NCBI RefSeq assembly: GCF_004684905.1
Contig: NZ_SRJC01000001.1
Location: 1,116,001 to 1,180,000 of the forward strand
DNA length: 64,000 nt
Source of the DNA: Halobacillus salinus
GTDB lineage: Bacteria > Bacillota > Bacilli > Bacillales > Halobacillaceae
Reading direction: 5' to 3'
Under the pieces are notes generated by a model. It saw only the letters and a list, made by a program, of their open reading frames with translations, did no database searches and had not been told where the DNA came from. A program made the translations under genes and the position numbers. Each line of letters starts with the position of its first letter. Within the stretch, counting starts at the first letter, position 1. This document shows positions 26,598 to 35,600 of this stretch, in pieces.

Positions 26598-26619
26598 GTT
26601 GAATGGAAGGAGGTAGATG

Positions 26620-27639
26620 ATGAAGACAATCCTGACCTATCTGATTGCACTGACTTTTGGAATCTTATTCGCTCTTGTACATATCCCGCTTCCGTTTATT
26701 TTGGGTCCTGTTGTCGGGTTGTTTCTATACAAAATCTTCATTGATAAGGAAATGGAGCAATGGTCGGGTGGGAAGAATATCGCTTATCTGGTGCTCGGAG
26801 TTCAGATCGGTTTAACTTTCACTTCAAAGACTTTCTCCGTCATTGGCCCTTACTTTTTCCCTTATACGTTTCTTAGTCTAACCATGATTGCCATCAGCAT
26901 GGCTGTTGCCTATTGGATTGCGAGACAAACGAAGCTAGATACGACGACAAGTCTTATAGGTGCTGCCCCAGGTGGACTGTCTGCTATGATTGCAGTCAGT
27001 GAATCCTTTCAGGGGAGAACGGTCCTGGTGACAATCTTCCATACACTGCGGCTAGTTGCTGTCTTGTTTGTCGTCCCTTTCATAGCTACCCATTGGTTCA
27101 CGGGCTTCTCCGCTGTAAATGCGGATGAGGCAGTGAATAACGGACCGATTTGGACGCTCTTAGTATATGTATTGCTGTTTCTCGTTGCGTATAAACTGAG
27201 ATCGTTGATACCCGCTGCGCTTGTCATCATCCCAATGCTCGTCGTCGGTGGCTTTCAGGCATACGGTCTGTCGTTGTATCAATGGCCGAATTACGTATTT
27301 ATCGCTGCGCAAGTGTTAATAGGCGTTCATCTAGGTACTTCTGTAAGTATGGAAGATGTGAAAGCTGCTGGAAAGTATAGTTTTCTATTCGCTGGCCTCT
27401 CTCTATTAATGATTGGGATCGGATGTTTGTTCGGTCTTTTACTTTCTGCATGGACAGGTATGGGGGTATTAACTGCTTTACTGGCACTTGCTCCAGGTGG
27501 CTTAGTAGAAATGGCACTTACAGCACAACAAACAGGAGCAGAGCCTTCTGTTGTCAGTTCGCTGCAAACAATCCGTTTATTGACCATTGTATTGATTCTA
27601 CCTATGATCTTTAAATGGTGGCTACCCAAAGTGAAGTGA
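26620..27639 (+). CDS. AbrB-family membrane transporter (PF05145 type)
   Basis: About 339 residues with roughly nine to ten membrane helices in two similar halves, the AbrB-duplication family often misnamed ammonia monooxygenase. Repeated motif: LPFILGPVVGLFLYK near the start and GVLTALLALAPGGLVEMALT near residue 285; APGGLSAMIAVSE (about 109-121) is the matching element of the first half. AAGGAGG is spaced six bases from the ATG at 26620; an ATG at 26617 is possible. Substrate unknown. It sits between tetR and an esterase gene. Confidence 0.85.
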   Translation: MKTILTYLIALTFGILFALVHIPLPFILGPVVGLFLYKIFIDKEMEQWSGGKNIAYLVLGVQIGLTFTSKTFSVIGPYFFPYTFLSLTMIAISMAVAYWIARQTKLDTTTSLIGAAPGGLSAMIAVSESFQGRTVLVTIFHTLRLVAVLFVVPFIATHWFTGFSAVNADEAVNNGPIWTLLVYVLLFLVAYKLRSLIPAALVIIPMLVVGGFQAYGLSLYQWPNYVFIAAQVLIGVHLGTSVSMEDVKAAGKYSFLFAGLSLLMIGIGCLFGLLLSAWTGMGVLTALLALAPGGLVEMALTAQQTGAEPSVVSSLQTIRLLTIVLILPMIFKWWLPKVK

Positions 27640-27708
27640 CAGATTGATTGACATTATCTCGAATTAAAGATAAAATCAATGCAAGTTCCATTAGAGAGGA
27701 GGAGTATT

Positions 27709-28326
27709 ATGCAACTTAATCACATTTTCAAAGAGGGAAAGTCAAAGGACGCTCCTGTCTTATTACTATTACACGGGACCGGAGGAACAGAACAAGATCT
27801 CCTTCCTGTTGCGCAGATGATCGACTCCGATGCCTCTGTACTTTCCGTTAGAGGGAACGTATCAGAAAACGGAATGCCAAGGTTTTTCAAACGTTTAAGA
27901 GAAGGTGTCTTCGATGAGGAAGATTTGATCGAAAGAACGGAAGAATTGAATTCCTTCTTGTCTGAAGCAGCAAAAGCATACGGGTTCGACCGTAATAAAG
28001 TGATTGCTGTCGGTTATTCGAATGGTGCCAATATTGCGGGAAGTCTTCTGTTCCACTATGAGAATAGTCTGAATGCGGCTTTATTGTTCCACCCGATGGT
28101 GCCAAGAAGAGGCATCCAACTTCCTGATCAAGACGGTGTTCCTGTATTCATCGGTGCAGGCGAGAACGATCCCATTTGCCCGGCACAAGAAACCGTCGAT
28201 CTGAAAGAGCTTCTGGAAGGTGCTAATGCCAATGTAACCGATCACTGGGAGCAAATGGGCCACCGCTTAACGGAATCGGAAGTGAAAGCAGGAGCCAGCT
28301 GGTACCTTGAGAATGTTAAACAATGA
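27709..28326 (+). CDS. Alpha/beta hydrolase (phospholipase/carboxylesterase, MhqD-like)
   Basis: 205 residues. Catalytic Ser in AVGYSNGANIAGS (about residues 101-113), Asp in IGAGENDPICPAQE (about 152-165), and His in WEQMGHRLTESE (about 181-192). The start LNHIFKEGKSKDAPVLLLLHGTGG (in pieces) is typical of the carboxylesterase group that includes MhqD, which acts in quinone stress in B. subtilis. GAGGAGGAG precedes the ATG at 27709. Probably cotranscribed with the AbrB-type transporter; the true substrate is unknown. Confidence 0.87.
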   Translation: MQLNHIFKEGKSKDAPVLLLLHGTGGTEQDLLPVAQMIDSDASVLSVRGNVSENGMPRFFKRLREGVFDEEDLIERTEELNSFLSEAAKAYGFDRNKVIAVGYSNGANIAGSLLFHYENSLNAALLFHPMVPRRGIQLPDQDGVPVFIGAGENDPICPAQETVDLKELLEGANANVTDHWEQMGHRLTESEVKAGASWYLENVKQ

Positions 28327-28384
28327 TTGAGACCTTTTTCTCTTTTCTGTATGATAGAAAGACGTAAGCAGAAGGAGGAAAATG

Positions 28385-28588
28385 ATGATTCATAAAAATT
28401 GGGAAAATAACCCGACAATCAAGCAAATTGAGTGTGTCCACAATGATGCAGAGAAATTCGTTGTTGATTCTGTGCTGACACCTGGAAAAGTATATGATGT
28501 GAAGAATGAAAGTGAAGAATTTTATTTTGTTATCGACAATAGTGGTCGAATCGGTGGATTTTATAAGGATTATTTCAAAGAAGTATAA
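28385..28588 (+). CDS. Small conserved protein (DUF6501 type)
   Basis: 67 residues, known from many Bacillaceae as an uncharacterised family: IHKNWENNPTIKQIECVHND, FVVDSVLTPGKVYDVKNE, EEFYFVIDNSGRIGGFYKDY. The composition suggests a single small beta barrel like an SH3-type domain; no signal or membrane segment. The ATG at 28385 is six bases after AAGGAGG; an adjacent ATG at 28382 would be only three bases from it. Own terminator directly after. Function unknown. Confidence 0.82.
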   Translation: MIHKNWENNPTIKQIECVHNDAEKFVVDSVLTPGKVYDVKNESEEFYFVIDNSGRIGGFYKDYFKEV

Positions 28589-28590
28589 CG

Positions 28591-28618
28591 GAGAGGGTTA
28601 TCCCTCTCTGTTTTTTTT
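28591..28618 (+). terminator. Terminator of the DUF6501 gene
   Basis: GAGAGGG/CCCTCTC, loop TTAT, followed by TG and eight T residues. Confidence 0.9.
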
Positions 28619-28743
28619 ATGGTTTTATTTATCATTTAGCCTGTATAACATGGTGCTCCTCCACACAAGCCCTATGGAAAAAACGTTTATGTGTTTACGT
28701 TTTCGGGGAAGGCAAACTAGATAACAGTAAGAGGAGTGAAACC

Positions 28744-30339
28744 ATGATTATTAATAATGTTCGTCTCTACCAACCCGCTCAAGCAATTCAAACACAAGGT
28801 CTACATGCAGTAGAATACCAGGATGGTAAAATCACTCACATCTATGATCAGCCTTATGAAGGACAGGAAGACGTTATAGATGGAAGAGGCAAGGTGTTGG
28901 CACCTGCCTTCAATGACAGCCACATGCACTTGCTCAGGTTCGGATTGTTGAAAAAAGAATTGGATTTGACTGAAGTGACGAGCTGGGCAGAAATGAAAGA
29001 GCTGGTGGAAAATCACTATGACAAGATTCAAGAGTATGATTGGATTTTCGGTAAAGGGTTCAATGATGCAAACTTTACGGATATGGACCGACTCCTCACG
29101 CCTGAAGACCTCAGCGAAATTCATGTGAATGCCTATATTTACTTCATGCACCAAGACGGTCATGAGTGTGTCATCAGTGAGAAAGCAATGGAGCTATTGA
29201 AAAAAGAAAAAGATTTTGAAAAAGAACCGGAAGAATTCAAAGAAAAGGATGAAGAAGGTAACTGGACAGGCCGATTCAAAGACACTGCAGTCCATTACAT
29301 CAAGCATCACTTTTGGGGAAGGTCCGTAGAGGATGCTAAAGAAGCGATCAAGTGTGCTACGCCATATTTAAGTGAAGTAGGAATCACGTCTGTGCACACG
29401 GATGACATCAATTTCATCGGATCTTATGATAAGTTGTGGCATGCCTACACAGAATTAGAACAAGAAGGAAACCTACCGATCGATGTTCATCTCCATCACT
29501 ATATCTTCAACATTGATGATCTACACAAATACTTAGAAACGAACACGAAAAGAACTGGGGATGGAACCGATCAAGTGAGAGTAGGTTCGGTGAAAATCTT
29601 TCTTGATGGAACGCAGCGACTTCATACAGCCGCAATGCGTAATCCTTACCCAGACAATCCAAATACACACGGGACGCTAATCTATGATCAAGATCAACTG
29701 AATGAAATGGTGAAAGTAGCCAGTGAGAACGGAATGCAGGTAGCCATGCACGCAATTGGTGATCGCGCCGTTGAGCAAGCGGTGACGGCGCTTGGACAAT
29801 CTGAAGCGCATACGGCACAGTTAAGACACCGGATCATACATGCACAAACTTTGGCACCAGATTTAATTAAAAAATTAAGGGAAGTCAAGCCTTATATTGA
29901 AACTCAACCCTCCTTTTTGCTAAGTGAATGGAGCGAAAAAGATAAATGGACACCGAAAGAATTGGTTCCTTATTGCGACGCTTACGAGAGCATTCGAAAA
30001 GAACACATCCCTATGACTCTAAGTTCTGATTTGCCGATTGGTTCACTTGACCCTCTGGAGAGCATGTACGCAGCTGTAACACGCATGGATTTAGACGGGA
30101 AGCCAGAAGGTGGCTGGATGCCACAAGAGAAGCTGACGGTCGATCACGCGTTTCAAGGATTTACGAATCTTCCAGCAGAACTCGAATATAAAGATTCTGA
30201 GAAGGGCAGACTAGAAGCTGGTTATCAAGCTGATTTAGTTTTGTTAGATCAACATCCACTCGAAGTAGAAGAGGACCAACTGCACAATATACAAGTTTGT
30301 AGAACGTGGCATAGAGGAAAACAAGTATATAAGAAGTGA
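28744..30339 (+). CDS. Amidohydrolase (family 3, YtcJ-like)
   Basis: 531 residues of the amidohydrolase superfamily. The metal-site HxH is in FNDSHMHLLRFG (about residues 57-68). Further family marks: VGSVKIFLDGTQRLHTAAM (about 281-299), MHAIGDRAVEQAV (about 337-349), RIIHAQTL (about 363-370) and a late Asp in TLSSDLPIGSLDPL. No signal peptide, so a cytosolic metal hydrolase. Relatives act on N-acyl amino acids or other amides; the substrate cannot be told. AAGAGGAG precedes the ATG. It stands alone. Confidence 0.9.
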   Translation: MIINNVRLYQPAQAIQTQGLHAVEYQDGKITHIYDQPYEGQEDVIDGRGKVLAPAFNDSHMHLLRFGLLKKELDLTEVTSWAEMKELVENHYDKIQEYDWIFGKGFNDANFTDMDRLLTPEDLSEIHVNAYIYFMHQDGHECVISEKAMELLKKEKDFEKEPEEFKEKDEEGNWTGRFKDTAVHYIKHHFWGRSVEDAKEAIKCATPYLSEVGITSVHTDDINFIGSYDKLWHAYTELEQEGNLPIDVHLHHYIFNIDDLHKYLETNTKRTGDGTDQVRVGSVKIFLDGTQRLHTAAMRNPYPDNPNTHGTLIYDQDQLNEMVKVASENGMQVAMHAIGDRAVEQAVTALGQSEAHTAQLRHRIIHAQTLAPDLIKKLREVKPYIETQPSFLLSEWSEKDKWTPKELVPYCDAYESIRKEHIPMTLSSDLPIGSLDPLESMYAAVTRMDLDGKPEGGWMPQEKLTVDHAFQGFTNLPAELEYKDSEKGRLEAGYQADLVLLDQHPLEVEEDQLHNIQVCRTWHRGKQVYKK

Positions 30340-30422
30340 CATTTTTCCCTTGCTTTCCTTGTCAGACTTTGTTCCATAGGCGATAATAAACTATAAGGTG
30401 AAGGAAAGGGGAGAGAAAGTAA

Positions 30423-30971
30423 ATGGTAAAGCTTATTTTAGTGCGACATAGTGAGGCAGAAGGTCAGCATGAAGATTCCCCATTATCAAAGCATGGCGTT
30501 AGACAATCGAGAGCGCTGGCTCAATTTCTTGATCAGTCTGGTTATGACATCGACCGAATCGTATCCAGTCCCTATTTGAGAGCGGTGGAAACCATAAAAC
30601 CATACGCTTCGATGAAAGGCCTTACCATCGAGACCGATGAACGACTGGAAGAGCGGATTTTAAGTCATGAACCGTTGGATGATTGGGAAGAAGTCCTTCA
30701 CGACACTTTCCAAGACCACGACCTTAAGTTCAGTGGCGGAGAATCCTCTAAAGAAGCAAAAGAGCGCATCAACGAACTCGTTGACGAGTGCGAACAGCAC
30801 GACAACGGAAATGTCCTCCTTGTGACACACGGTAACCTACTCGCTTTACTCTTACAGAAGTATAACCGTGAGATCGGTTTCTACCACTGGAAGAGGTTAT
30901 CGAATCCAGATGTTTTCGTTGTTCAGAAACAAGGTGGCGAATATACCGTCGAACGAGTCTGGGACCAATAA
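30423..30971 (+). CDS. Histidine phosphatase superfamily protein
   Basis: 182 residues of the phosphoglycerate-mutase-like phosphatases. The phosphohistidine site reads LILVRHSEAEGQ (Arg7-His8; Ser replaces the usual Gly), SSPYLRAVET carries the second Arg, and the second His is in LLVTHGNLLALLL (about residues 137-149). The sequence looks like the small SixA/CobC-like group; a metabolite phosphatase or a broad phosphatase are both possible. AAGGGGAGAG precedes the ATG. Alone between terminator-poor gaps. Confidence 0.88.
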   Translation: MVKLILVRHSEAEGQHEDSPLSKHGVRQSRALAQFLDQSGYDIDRIVSSPYLRAVETIKPYASMKGLTIETDERLEERILSHEPLDDWEEVLHDTFQDHDLKFSGGESSKEAKERINELVDECEQHDNGNVLLVTHGNLLALLLQKYNREIGFYHWKRLSNPDVFVVQKQGGEYTVERVWDQ

Positions 30972-31101
30972 GAAAAGAAGACGCGAAGAATTGCGATTTT
31001 TGTAGAGAATCGTTATGATAGATTGTGGTGTTTACTTAAACCTTAACCGGTGAATAGTAGGAATAAGCACATAAATAGATGGAACAAAGGAGGAGAATTC
31101 G

Positions 31102-31341
31102 TTGGCATTTGTAATTACATCTCCGTGTAAAGATGAAAAAGCAGCGGAATGCATGGACGTATGTCCTGTCGATTGTATTGAAGAAGGAAAAGATATGTTC
31201 TACATCGACCCGGCTATCTGCATCGACTGTGGCGCTTGCGAAGCGGTTTGCCCTGTAGAAGCGATTTATATCGAAGACGAGGTGCCGGAAGAAGAGCAGC
31301 AATACATCGAAATTAACAAGAAGTTCTTTGAAGAACAATAA
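31102..31341 (+). CDS. fdxA: 7Fe ferredoxin ([3Fe-4S]/[4Fe-4S])
   Basis: 79 residues. Cysteine spacing equals that of seven-iron ferredoxins: Cys9, Cys17 and Cys50 for the [3Fe-4S] cluster; Cys21, Cys40, Cys43 and Cys46 for the [4Fe-4S] cluster; Cys25 free. The motif ICIDCGACEAVCPVEAIY is clear. Very acidic tail (DEVPEEEQQY). Start is TTG with a strong AAGGAGGAG eight bases before. An electron carrier for unidentified oxidoreductases. Monocistronic, ended by a strong terminator. Confidence 0.95.
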   Translation: MAFVITSPCKDEKAAECMDVCPVDCIEEGKDMFYIDPAICIDCGACEAVCPVEAIYIEDEVPEEEQQYIEINKKFFEEQ

Positions 31342-31351
31342 AGCACATAAT

Positions 31352-31385
31352 AAAACCGCCCTGCACATTGCAGGGCGGTTTTTCT
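31352..31385 (+). terminator. Terminator of the ferredoxin gene
   Basis: AAACCGCCCTGCA/TGCAGGGCGGTTT with a tiny loop and a T run. Confidence 0.95.
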
Positions 31386-31456
31386 ATAGTCAAATGCATA
31401 ACACGAAAGGCTAAAGGGTAAATACATAAAGTATTTCTAATGAGGAGGGACTGCAA

Positions 31457-32197
31457 TTGACTCAACTTAGCAATCAAACAGCAATCATCACGGGTGCAAG
31501 CAGTGGGATCGGAGAAGCTATTGCCCATCGCTTAGCGGATCAAGGAGCGAACGTCGTCCTGGCAGCCCGCCGTTCCGAGCGCTTGCAAGAGCTTAGTGCT
31601 GATATTGAAAAACAATATGGAACAAAAGCGAAGGTCGTGGAAACGGATGTAACGAACAAGGAAGAGGTGGAAAACCTTGTCAAGGAAGCATATGACTCGT
31701 TTGGCAGCGTCGATATCTTCGTGAACAATGCAGGAGTCATGCTCTTGTCATTCTTGAAAAACGATCACGTCGAAGAATGGGAACAGATGGTTGATGTGAA
31801 TATTAAGGGAGTACTCTACGGAATCCATGCAGCCTTACCAACAATGCTTGAACAAGGTTCAGGCCATATGATCAACGTTTCTTCCGTGGCGGGCCACGAA
31901 GTATTCCCATCAAGTACTGTATATAGTGCTACCAAATATGCTGTGAAAGCATTGTCCATGGGGATGGAAAAAGAATTGGCATCTACAAACGTGAGAGTCA
32001 CTAACATTTCTCCAGGTGCGGTAGATACCGAACTTACTGATCACATAACAGACGATGATGTTCTAGAAATGTTCAAAGACCGCAGTATGACGCCATTAAA
32101 TGCAGAAGATATTGCTGCAGCTGTTACGTATGCTGTCACACAACCTAAAAATGTAAATGTGAATGAAGTGATTGTAAGACCGTTAAACCAATCATAA
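31457..32197 (+). CDS. SDR-family NAD(P)-dependent oxidoreductase
   Basis: 246 residues, classical SDR: cofactor loop TGASSGIGEAI (about residues 13-23), NNAGVML (about 90-96), catalytic Ser in INVSSVAGHE and YSATKYAVKAL (Tyr155/Lys159 region). The GxR pattern AARRSERL suggests NADP preference, as in YdfG-like serine or 3-hydroxy acid dehydrogenases. Start TTG with GAGGAGGGACTGCAA. The substrate is unknown. Convergent with acyP, with a terminator between them. Confidence 0.9.
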   Translation: MTQLSNQTAIITGASSGIGEAIAHRLADQGANVVLAARRSERLQELSADIEKQYGTKAKVVETDVTNKEEVENLVKEAYDSFGSVDIFVNNAGVMLLSFLKNDHVEEWEQMVDVNIKGVLYGIHAALPTMLEQGSGHMINVSSVAGHEVFPSSTVYSATKYAVKALSMGMEKELASTNVRVTNISPGAVDTELTDHITDDDVLEMFKDRSMTPLNAEDIAAAVTYAVTQPKNVNVNEVIVRPLNQS

Positions 32198-32200
32198 AGA

Positions 32201-32231
32201 GAAAAGGACCGCAGGCATTGAACTGCGGTCC
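32201..32231 (-). terminator. Terminator between SDR gene and acyP
   Basis: GGACCGCAG and CTGCGGTCC form a perfect stem; on the minus strand TTTTC follows, so it mainly serves acyP. Confidence 0.75.
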
Positions 32232-32232
32232 A

Positions 32233-32508
32233 TTAATGTATTACTTGAAATTTATTCTCTTTTTGAGTGGGCTCTTTCTTCGAAACGTCCATATGGCGGA
32301 CTTTAGCAAATGGGCTTGGACCTTTTTCTATTTCCTGTTCCAAATGGTCAAGCTGATCCGAATTCCCTTCAGCCTCCAGTTCGACCGTTCCATCTGATTT
32401 ATTCTTAATCCAGCCATTCACCTCGAGTCGAACGGCCACTTGTTGGACACTGGCACGGAATCCAACGCCTTGGACGCGGCCGTGAACGATAATATGTCTT
32501 CTCTCCAC
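32233..32508 (-). CDS. acyP: Acylphosphatase
   Basis: 91 residues. Hydrolyses acyl phosphates such as acetyl or carbamoyl phosphate. The phosphate loop is HGRVQGVGFRASVQQVA with catalytic Arg in VGFR (about residue 18), and catalytic Asn in VNGWIKNKSDGTVELEAEG (about 36-54). AGGTGTTTCTC is the ribosome region. The usual second aromatic of the GFR-x-T/F motif is Ala here, a mild variant. Alone and convergent with the SDR gene. Confidence 0.95.
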   Translation of the reverse strand: MERRHIIVHGRVQGVGFRASVQQVAVRLEVNGWIKNKSDGTVELEAEGNSDQLDHLEQEIEKGPSPFAKVRHMDVSKKEPTQKENKFQVIH

Positions 32509-32595
32509 AGAGAAACACCTCCTTGTATGCTCTACGTATGATAGCTTTCCCTAAATACAGGGGTATAGAAACCTAAAACCAAAGGAGATGAATCG

Positions 32596-33561
32596 ATGAA
32601 GCAGATTTCAATCAGTGAAGTGGAAGGATTCGGAATTGGTCATGCTACAGATGAAGAAGCTGCAACAGGGTGCAGTGTCATTTTCTCTGAGCAAGGCGCG
32701 GTTTCAGGTGTTGATGTCCGTGGAGGTGCGCCTGGGACTCGTGAGACGGATCTACTCAGACCTGAAAATTTAGTCGAACGTGTACATAGCATCTTTCTCT
32801 CAGGTGGCAGTGCATATGGGTTGGAAGTCGGCACAGGAGTTATGCAGGCACTAGAGGAAGATTCCATCGGATTTGACGTCGGGGTTGCAAAAGTTCCGAT
32901 CGTTCCAGGTGCAATTCTTTTCGATTTAACGATTGGAAGGGCTGATGTAAGACCGGATGCTGCCATGGGTTACGAGGCATGTAGGAATGCTATGAAGAGG
33001 ATTCCATTTTCCTCCGGAAATATCGGAGCGGGAACAGGAGCAACCGTTGGAAAAATCAAAGGACCTCTCTATTCTATGAAGGGGGGCATGGGACAGTATG
33101 CCATTCAAGTTGGAGATTTGCAGATCGGAGCGGTTATCGCAGTAAACAGTTTTGGAGACGTCGTGGACACAGAGTCCGGCGCATTGATTGCCGGCGTTCA
33201 AGACCAGGGGCAATTTTTGAACACGGAAGACCTGTTGATCCGCCAAATGCATGAAGAGAAGACGAACCGATTTGGTGAAAACACAACCATCGGAGCAATC
33301 GTTACGAATGCAAAGCTCACGAAGTCACAAGCGACGAAAATGGCTTCCATCGCTCATGATGGTTTAGCAAGAACCGTTCGCCCTTCCCATGCATTTGTGG
33401 ATGGTGATACACTTTTTTGCCTTTCTTCCGGTGATATCCAGGTGGATCTCAACAGCTTAGCATCACTGGCTGCAATGGTAGTAGAACGTGCCGTCGTTGA
33501 TGCTTTGAAGTCCGCTGATTCCCTGCACGGAATCACAGCTTCTCGGGATCTGAAGAGGTAA
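32596..33561 (+). CDS. P1 (S58) family N-terminal-nucleophile peptidase
   Basis: 321 residues of the DmpA/BapA/NylC family, autoproteolytic aminopeptidases or amidases. The expected self-cleavage site is ENTTIGAIVTNAKLTK: Asn229-Thr230, giving Thr230 as nucleophile. The first part has FLSGGSAYGLEVGTGVMQAL (about residues 67-86) and VPIVPGAILFDL, typical of this fold. AAAGGAG precedes the ATG. Substrates range from beta-peptides to nylon oligomers in relatives, so none can be named. No signal peptide. Confidence 0.9.
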   Translation: MKQISISEVEGFGIGHATDEEAATGCSVIFSEQGAVSGVDVRGGAPGTRETDLLRPENLVERVHSIFLSGGSAYGLEVGTGVMQALEEDSIGFDVGVAKVPIVPGAILFDLTIGRADVRPDAAMGYEACRNAMKRIPFSSGNIGAGTGATVGKIKGPLYSMKGGMGQYAIQVGDLQIGAVIAVNSFGDVVDTESGALIAGVQDQGQFLNTEDLLIRQMHEEKTNRFGENTTIGAIVTNAKLTKSQATKMASIAHDGLARTVRPSHAFVDGDTLFCLSSGDIQVDLNSLASLAAMVVERAVVDALKSADSLHGITASRDLKR

Positions 33562-33635
33562 GGGAATAAATGAAATACGTTTATGAATAAGTGATGAGAA
33601 CATTACAATTTTCTAATGAAGAAGGATGTGTTGGT

Positions 33636-34469
33636 ATGGGACAAGAACATTGGCTTACGTATCGAGGTAGAGACTTTGCAAAATTACAGTACGCCTATTT
33701 CGAGCACAGTAAAGGAAAACAAAAGACTGCATTTATTATGATCCACGGTATCACGGCGGAACTTGAACACCATAAAGAGATGGTGGATGCGCTCCAAGTG
33801 AATGCGGATTTATTTTTACCGATCCTAAGAGGGTATGACCGTCTGAATAAGAGAGGGGATCTTGACTATTTCGCTCAATACGATGACGATTTATTGGACT
33901 TTATTCATTATGTAGAAAAGCTCGGCTATGATCGTATCGTACTTGCCGGACATTCTATGGGGTGCGCGAATATCCTCCGCTTGTTAAAGAATAATCCGGA
34001 AGTAGTGGACCGTATTCTATTTATTTCCCCGTTTTTCCACCCTACTTTACCTGTCTACCGGGATGATGCAACAGAACAGTTCAAGCCTGAAACCGATGTT
34101 CATTATACAGTATATAGCAAGAAAGCAGGGCTTTTGATGACGTTATATAAACTAAACATTCCACATTTCTCCCATAAAACCGTCGCAGAAATTCCAGATG
34201 AATTTGATGCACAAGGAGTCCTGTCATTGAGTTTCCGTCTGTTGGCATCAAGATTTTTGGAGAAGCTGCCCCCTGATTTATTTGAGGGTTATTCGGATCG
34301 AATCAAAACTTTGGTAGGTGCTGATGACGAAGTAGTAGATGCAGAAGCCTTAGCAAGTTGGTATAAGGATTCTTTCGACCTGGAAGTAGAAATCATACCA
34401 GATACGGATCATAACCGGATATTACATGATGAAGAGGCTCATCGCTCGATTGCAAGGTGGTTATCATAG
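33636..34469 (+). CDS. Alpha/beta hydrolase (serine aminopeptidase S33-like lid)
   Basis: 277 residues. Nucleophile in LAGHSMGCANILRLL (about residues 106-120), acid in TLVGADDEVVDAEAL, and His in IIPDTDHNRILHDEE near the end. An oxyanion strand IMIHGITAELEHH precedes. Monoacylglycerol-lipase-like arrangement. The ATG at 33636 is preferred because GAAGGA stands nine bases before; upstream ATGs lack a site. Its last 13 bases overlap the next gene, a C45 acyltransferase-like protein, so the two products probably act on one pathway. Confidence 0.87.
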   Translation: MGQEHWLTYRGRDFAKLQYAYFEHSKGKQKTAFIMIHGITAELEHHKEMVDALQVNADLFLPILRGYDRLNKRGDLDYFAQYDDDLLDFIHYVEKLGYDRIVLAGHSMGCANILRLLKNNPEVVDRILFISPFFHPTLPVYRDDATEQFKPETDVHYTVYSKKAGLLMTLYKLNIPHFSHKTVAEIPDEFDAQGVLSLSFRLLASRFLEKLPPDLFEGYSDRIKTLVGADDEVVDAEALASWYKDSFDLEVEIIPDTDHNRILHDEEAHRSIARWLS

Positions 34470-35539
34470 AAGCGGATACTGGTCGCAAAATATTTAGTGA
34501 TGTCATTTCATTCCGAGGAAGTTATTATGACTTCGGTAAGATGCAGGGCTCACGTTTAAAGGAATCGTTGTTGTTTGAGTATCATAAGCGAAGAAGGAAG
34601 AAATCGAAGCGTAAATATTCAGTCGACTTTATGGAAGCAAGGAAAATCTTCTTACGTTATGTACCAGGGCTGTGGGAGGAACTTGAGGGATTAGCAGATG
34701 GTCTTGGATGGTCGATAGAGGAAGTCGCTCATGAATACAGTGGATGGCAACAGGAATGGGAAGGAAGCGGGTGCTCCATATTCACGTCGAAAGACTTCAT
34801 GGCGCGCAATTACGATTATTATCCGAAAACATATGAAGGTCGGTTCATGCTGTTTGATCCAACGGATGGCTATGCAACCATCGGTCCTGCTCAACGGATT
34901 ATTGGACGAACAGACGGGATGAATGAGCATGGATTATCGGTCGGATACAATTTCGTCAACCGGATAAAGCCGCTGGATGGCTTGATTTGCTGTACGATTA
35001 CCAGATTTATATTGGAGACGTGTAAGACGACGGAAGAAGCGGTGGATCTGCTGCATGACCTACCGCATCGTCATTCTTTTAATTATGTCATTTTCGACCG
35101 ACACCGTCGTTCGGCCATCGTGGAAGGATCACCACGAGGGGTGAAATCGAGGGATGGGTTTGTGTGTACGAACCACTTTAACGACATTCCTGGTGAGAAC
35201 AGGCGGCACTTAGGAAGCTCTAAGGAACGGCTCAAGATAATGGAGGGTGATGTAAGCGAAGTAGAAACTCCAAAAGAGGCTTTCCTTTATCTAAACGAAG
35301 CAAATGGACCGATTTTCTCGAAAAAGTACGATCGGTGGGATGGGACGATTCACACTAGTACGTATCAAACGTCGAATTTAAACGTATGGTTCGGGGTCGG
35401 TGGAGATGCTACCCCCGTGAAGTTTGATTTTCGTCGCTGGTTACAAGGGGAAAGAAATCAAGTGAAGAAAATCCTTGGTATCCTAGACACGTCCGTACCC
35501 ATTCCCTATATGGACGGACTGACTAGCAGAAATACTTGA
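34457..35539 (+). CDS. C45-family autoproteolytic acyltransferase/hydrolase
   Basis: 360 residues of the acyl-CoA:6-aminopenicillanate acyltransferase (peptidase C45) family. Maturation occurs before Cys106 in WEGSGCSIFTSKD; then MARNYDYYP, LSVGYNFVNRI and VEGSPRG are family-like. The bacterial members are mostly uncharacterised amidohydrolases or transferases acting on N-acyl bonds. Start is GTG, overlapping the upstream hydrolase by 13 bases, with AAGG just ahead. The first 50 residues are basic (EYHKRRRKKSKRK). No signal peptide; cytosolic. Confidence 0.87.
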   Translation: MVIIEADTGRKIFSDVISFRGSYYDFGKMQGSRLKESLLFEYHKRRRKKSKRKYSVDFMEARKIFLRYVPGLWEELEGLADGLGWSIEEVAHEYSGWQQEWEGSGCSIFTSKDFMARNYDYYPKTYEGRFMLFDPTDGYATIGPAQRIIGRTDGMNEHGLSVGYNFVNRIKPLDGLICCTITRFILETCKTTEEAVDLLHDLPHRHSFNYVIFDRHRRSAIVEGSPRGVKSRDGFVCTNHFNDIPGENRRHLGSSKERLKIMEGDVSEVETPKEAFLYLNEANGPIFSKKYDRWDGTIHTSTYQTSNLNVWFGVGGDATPVKFDFRRWLQGERNQVKKILGILDTSVPIPYMDGLTSRNT

Positions 35540-35600
35540 GAAAACCTTTACACAACAAGTAAACTATAGTGGAAGCATATTCTCTAAAAGGAGACAACTA

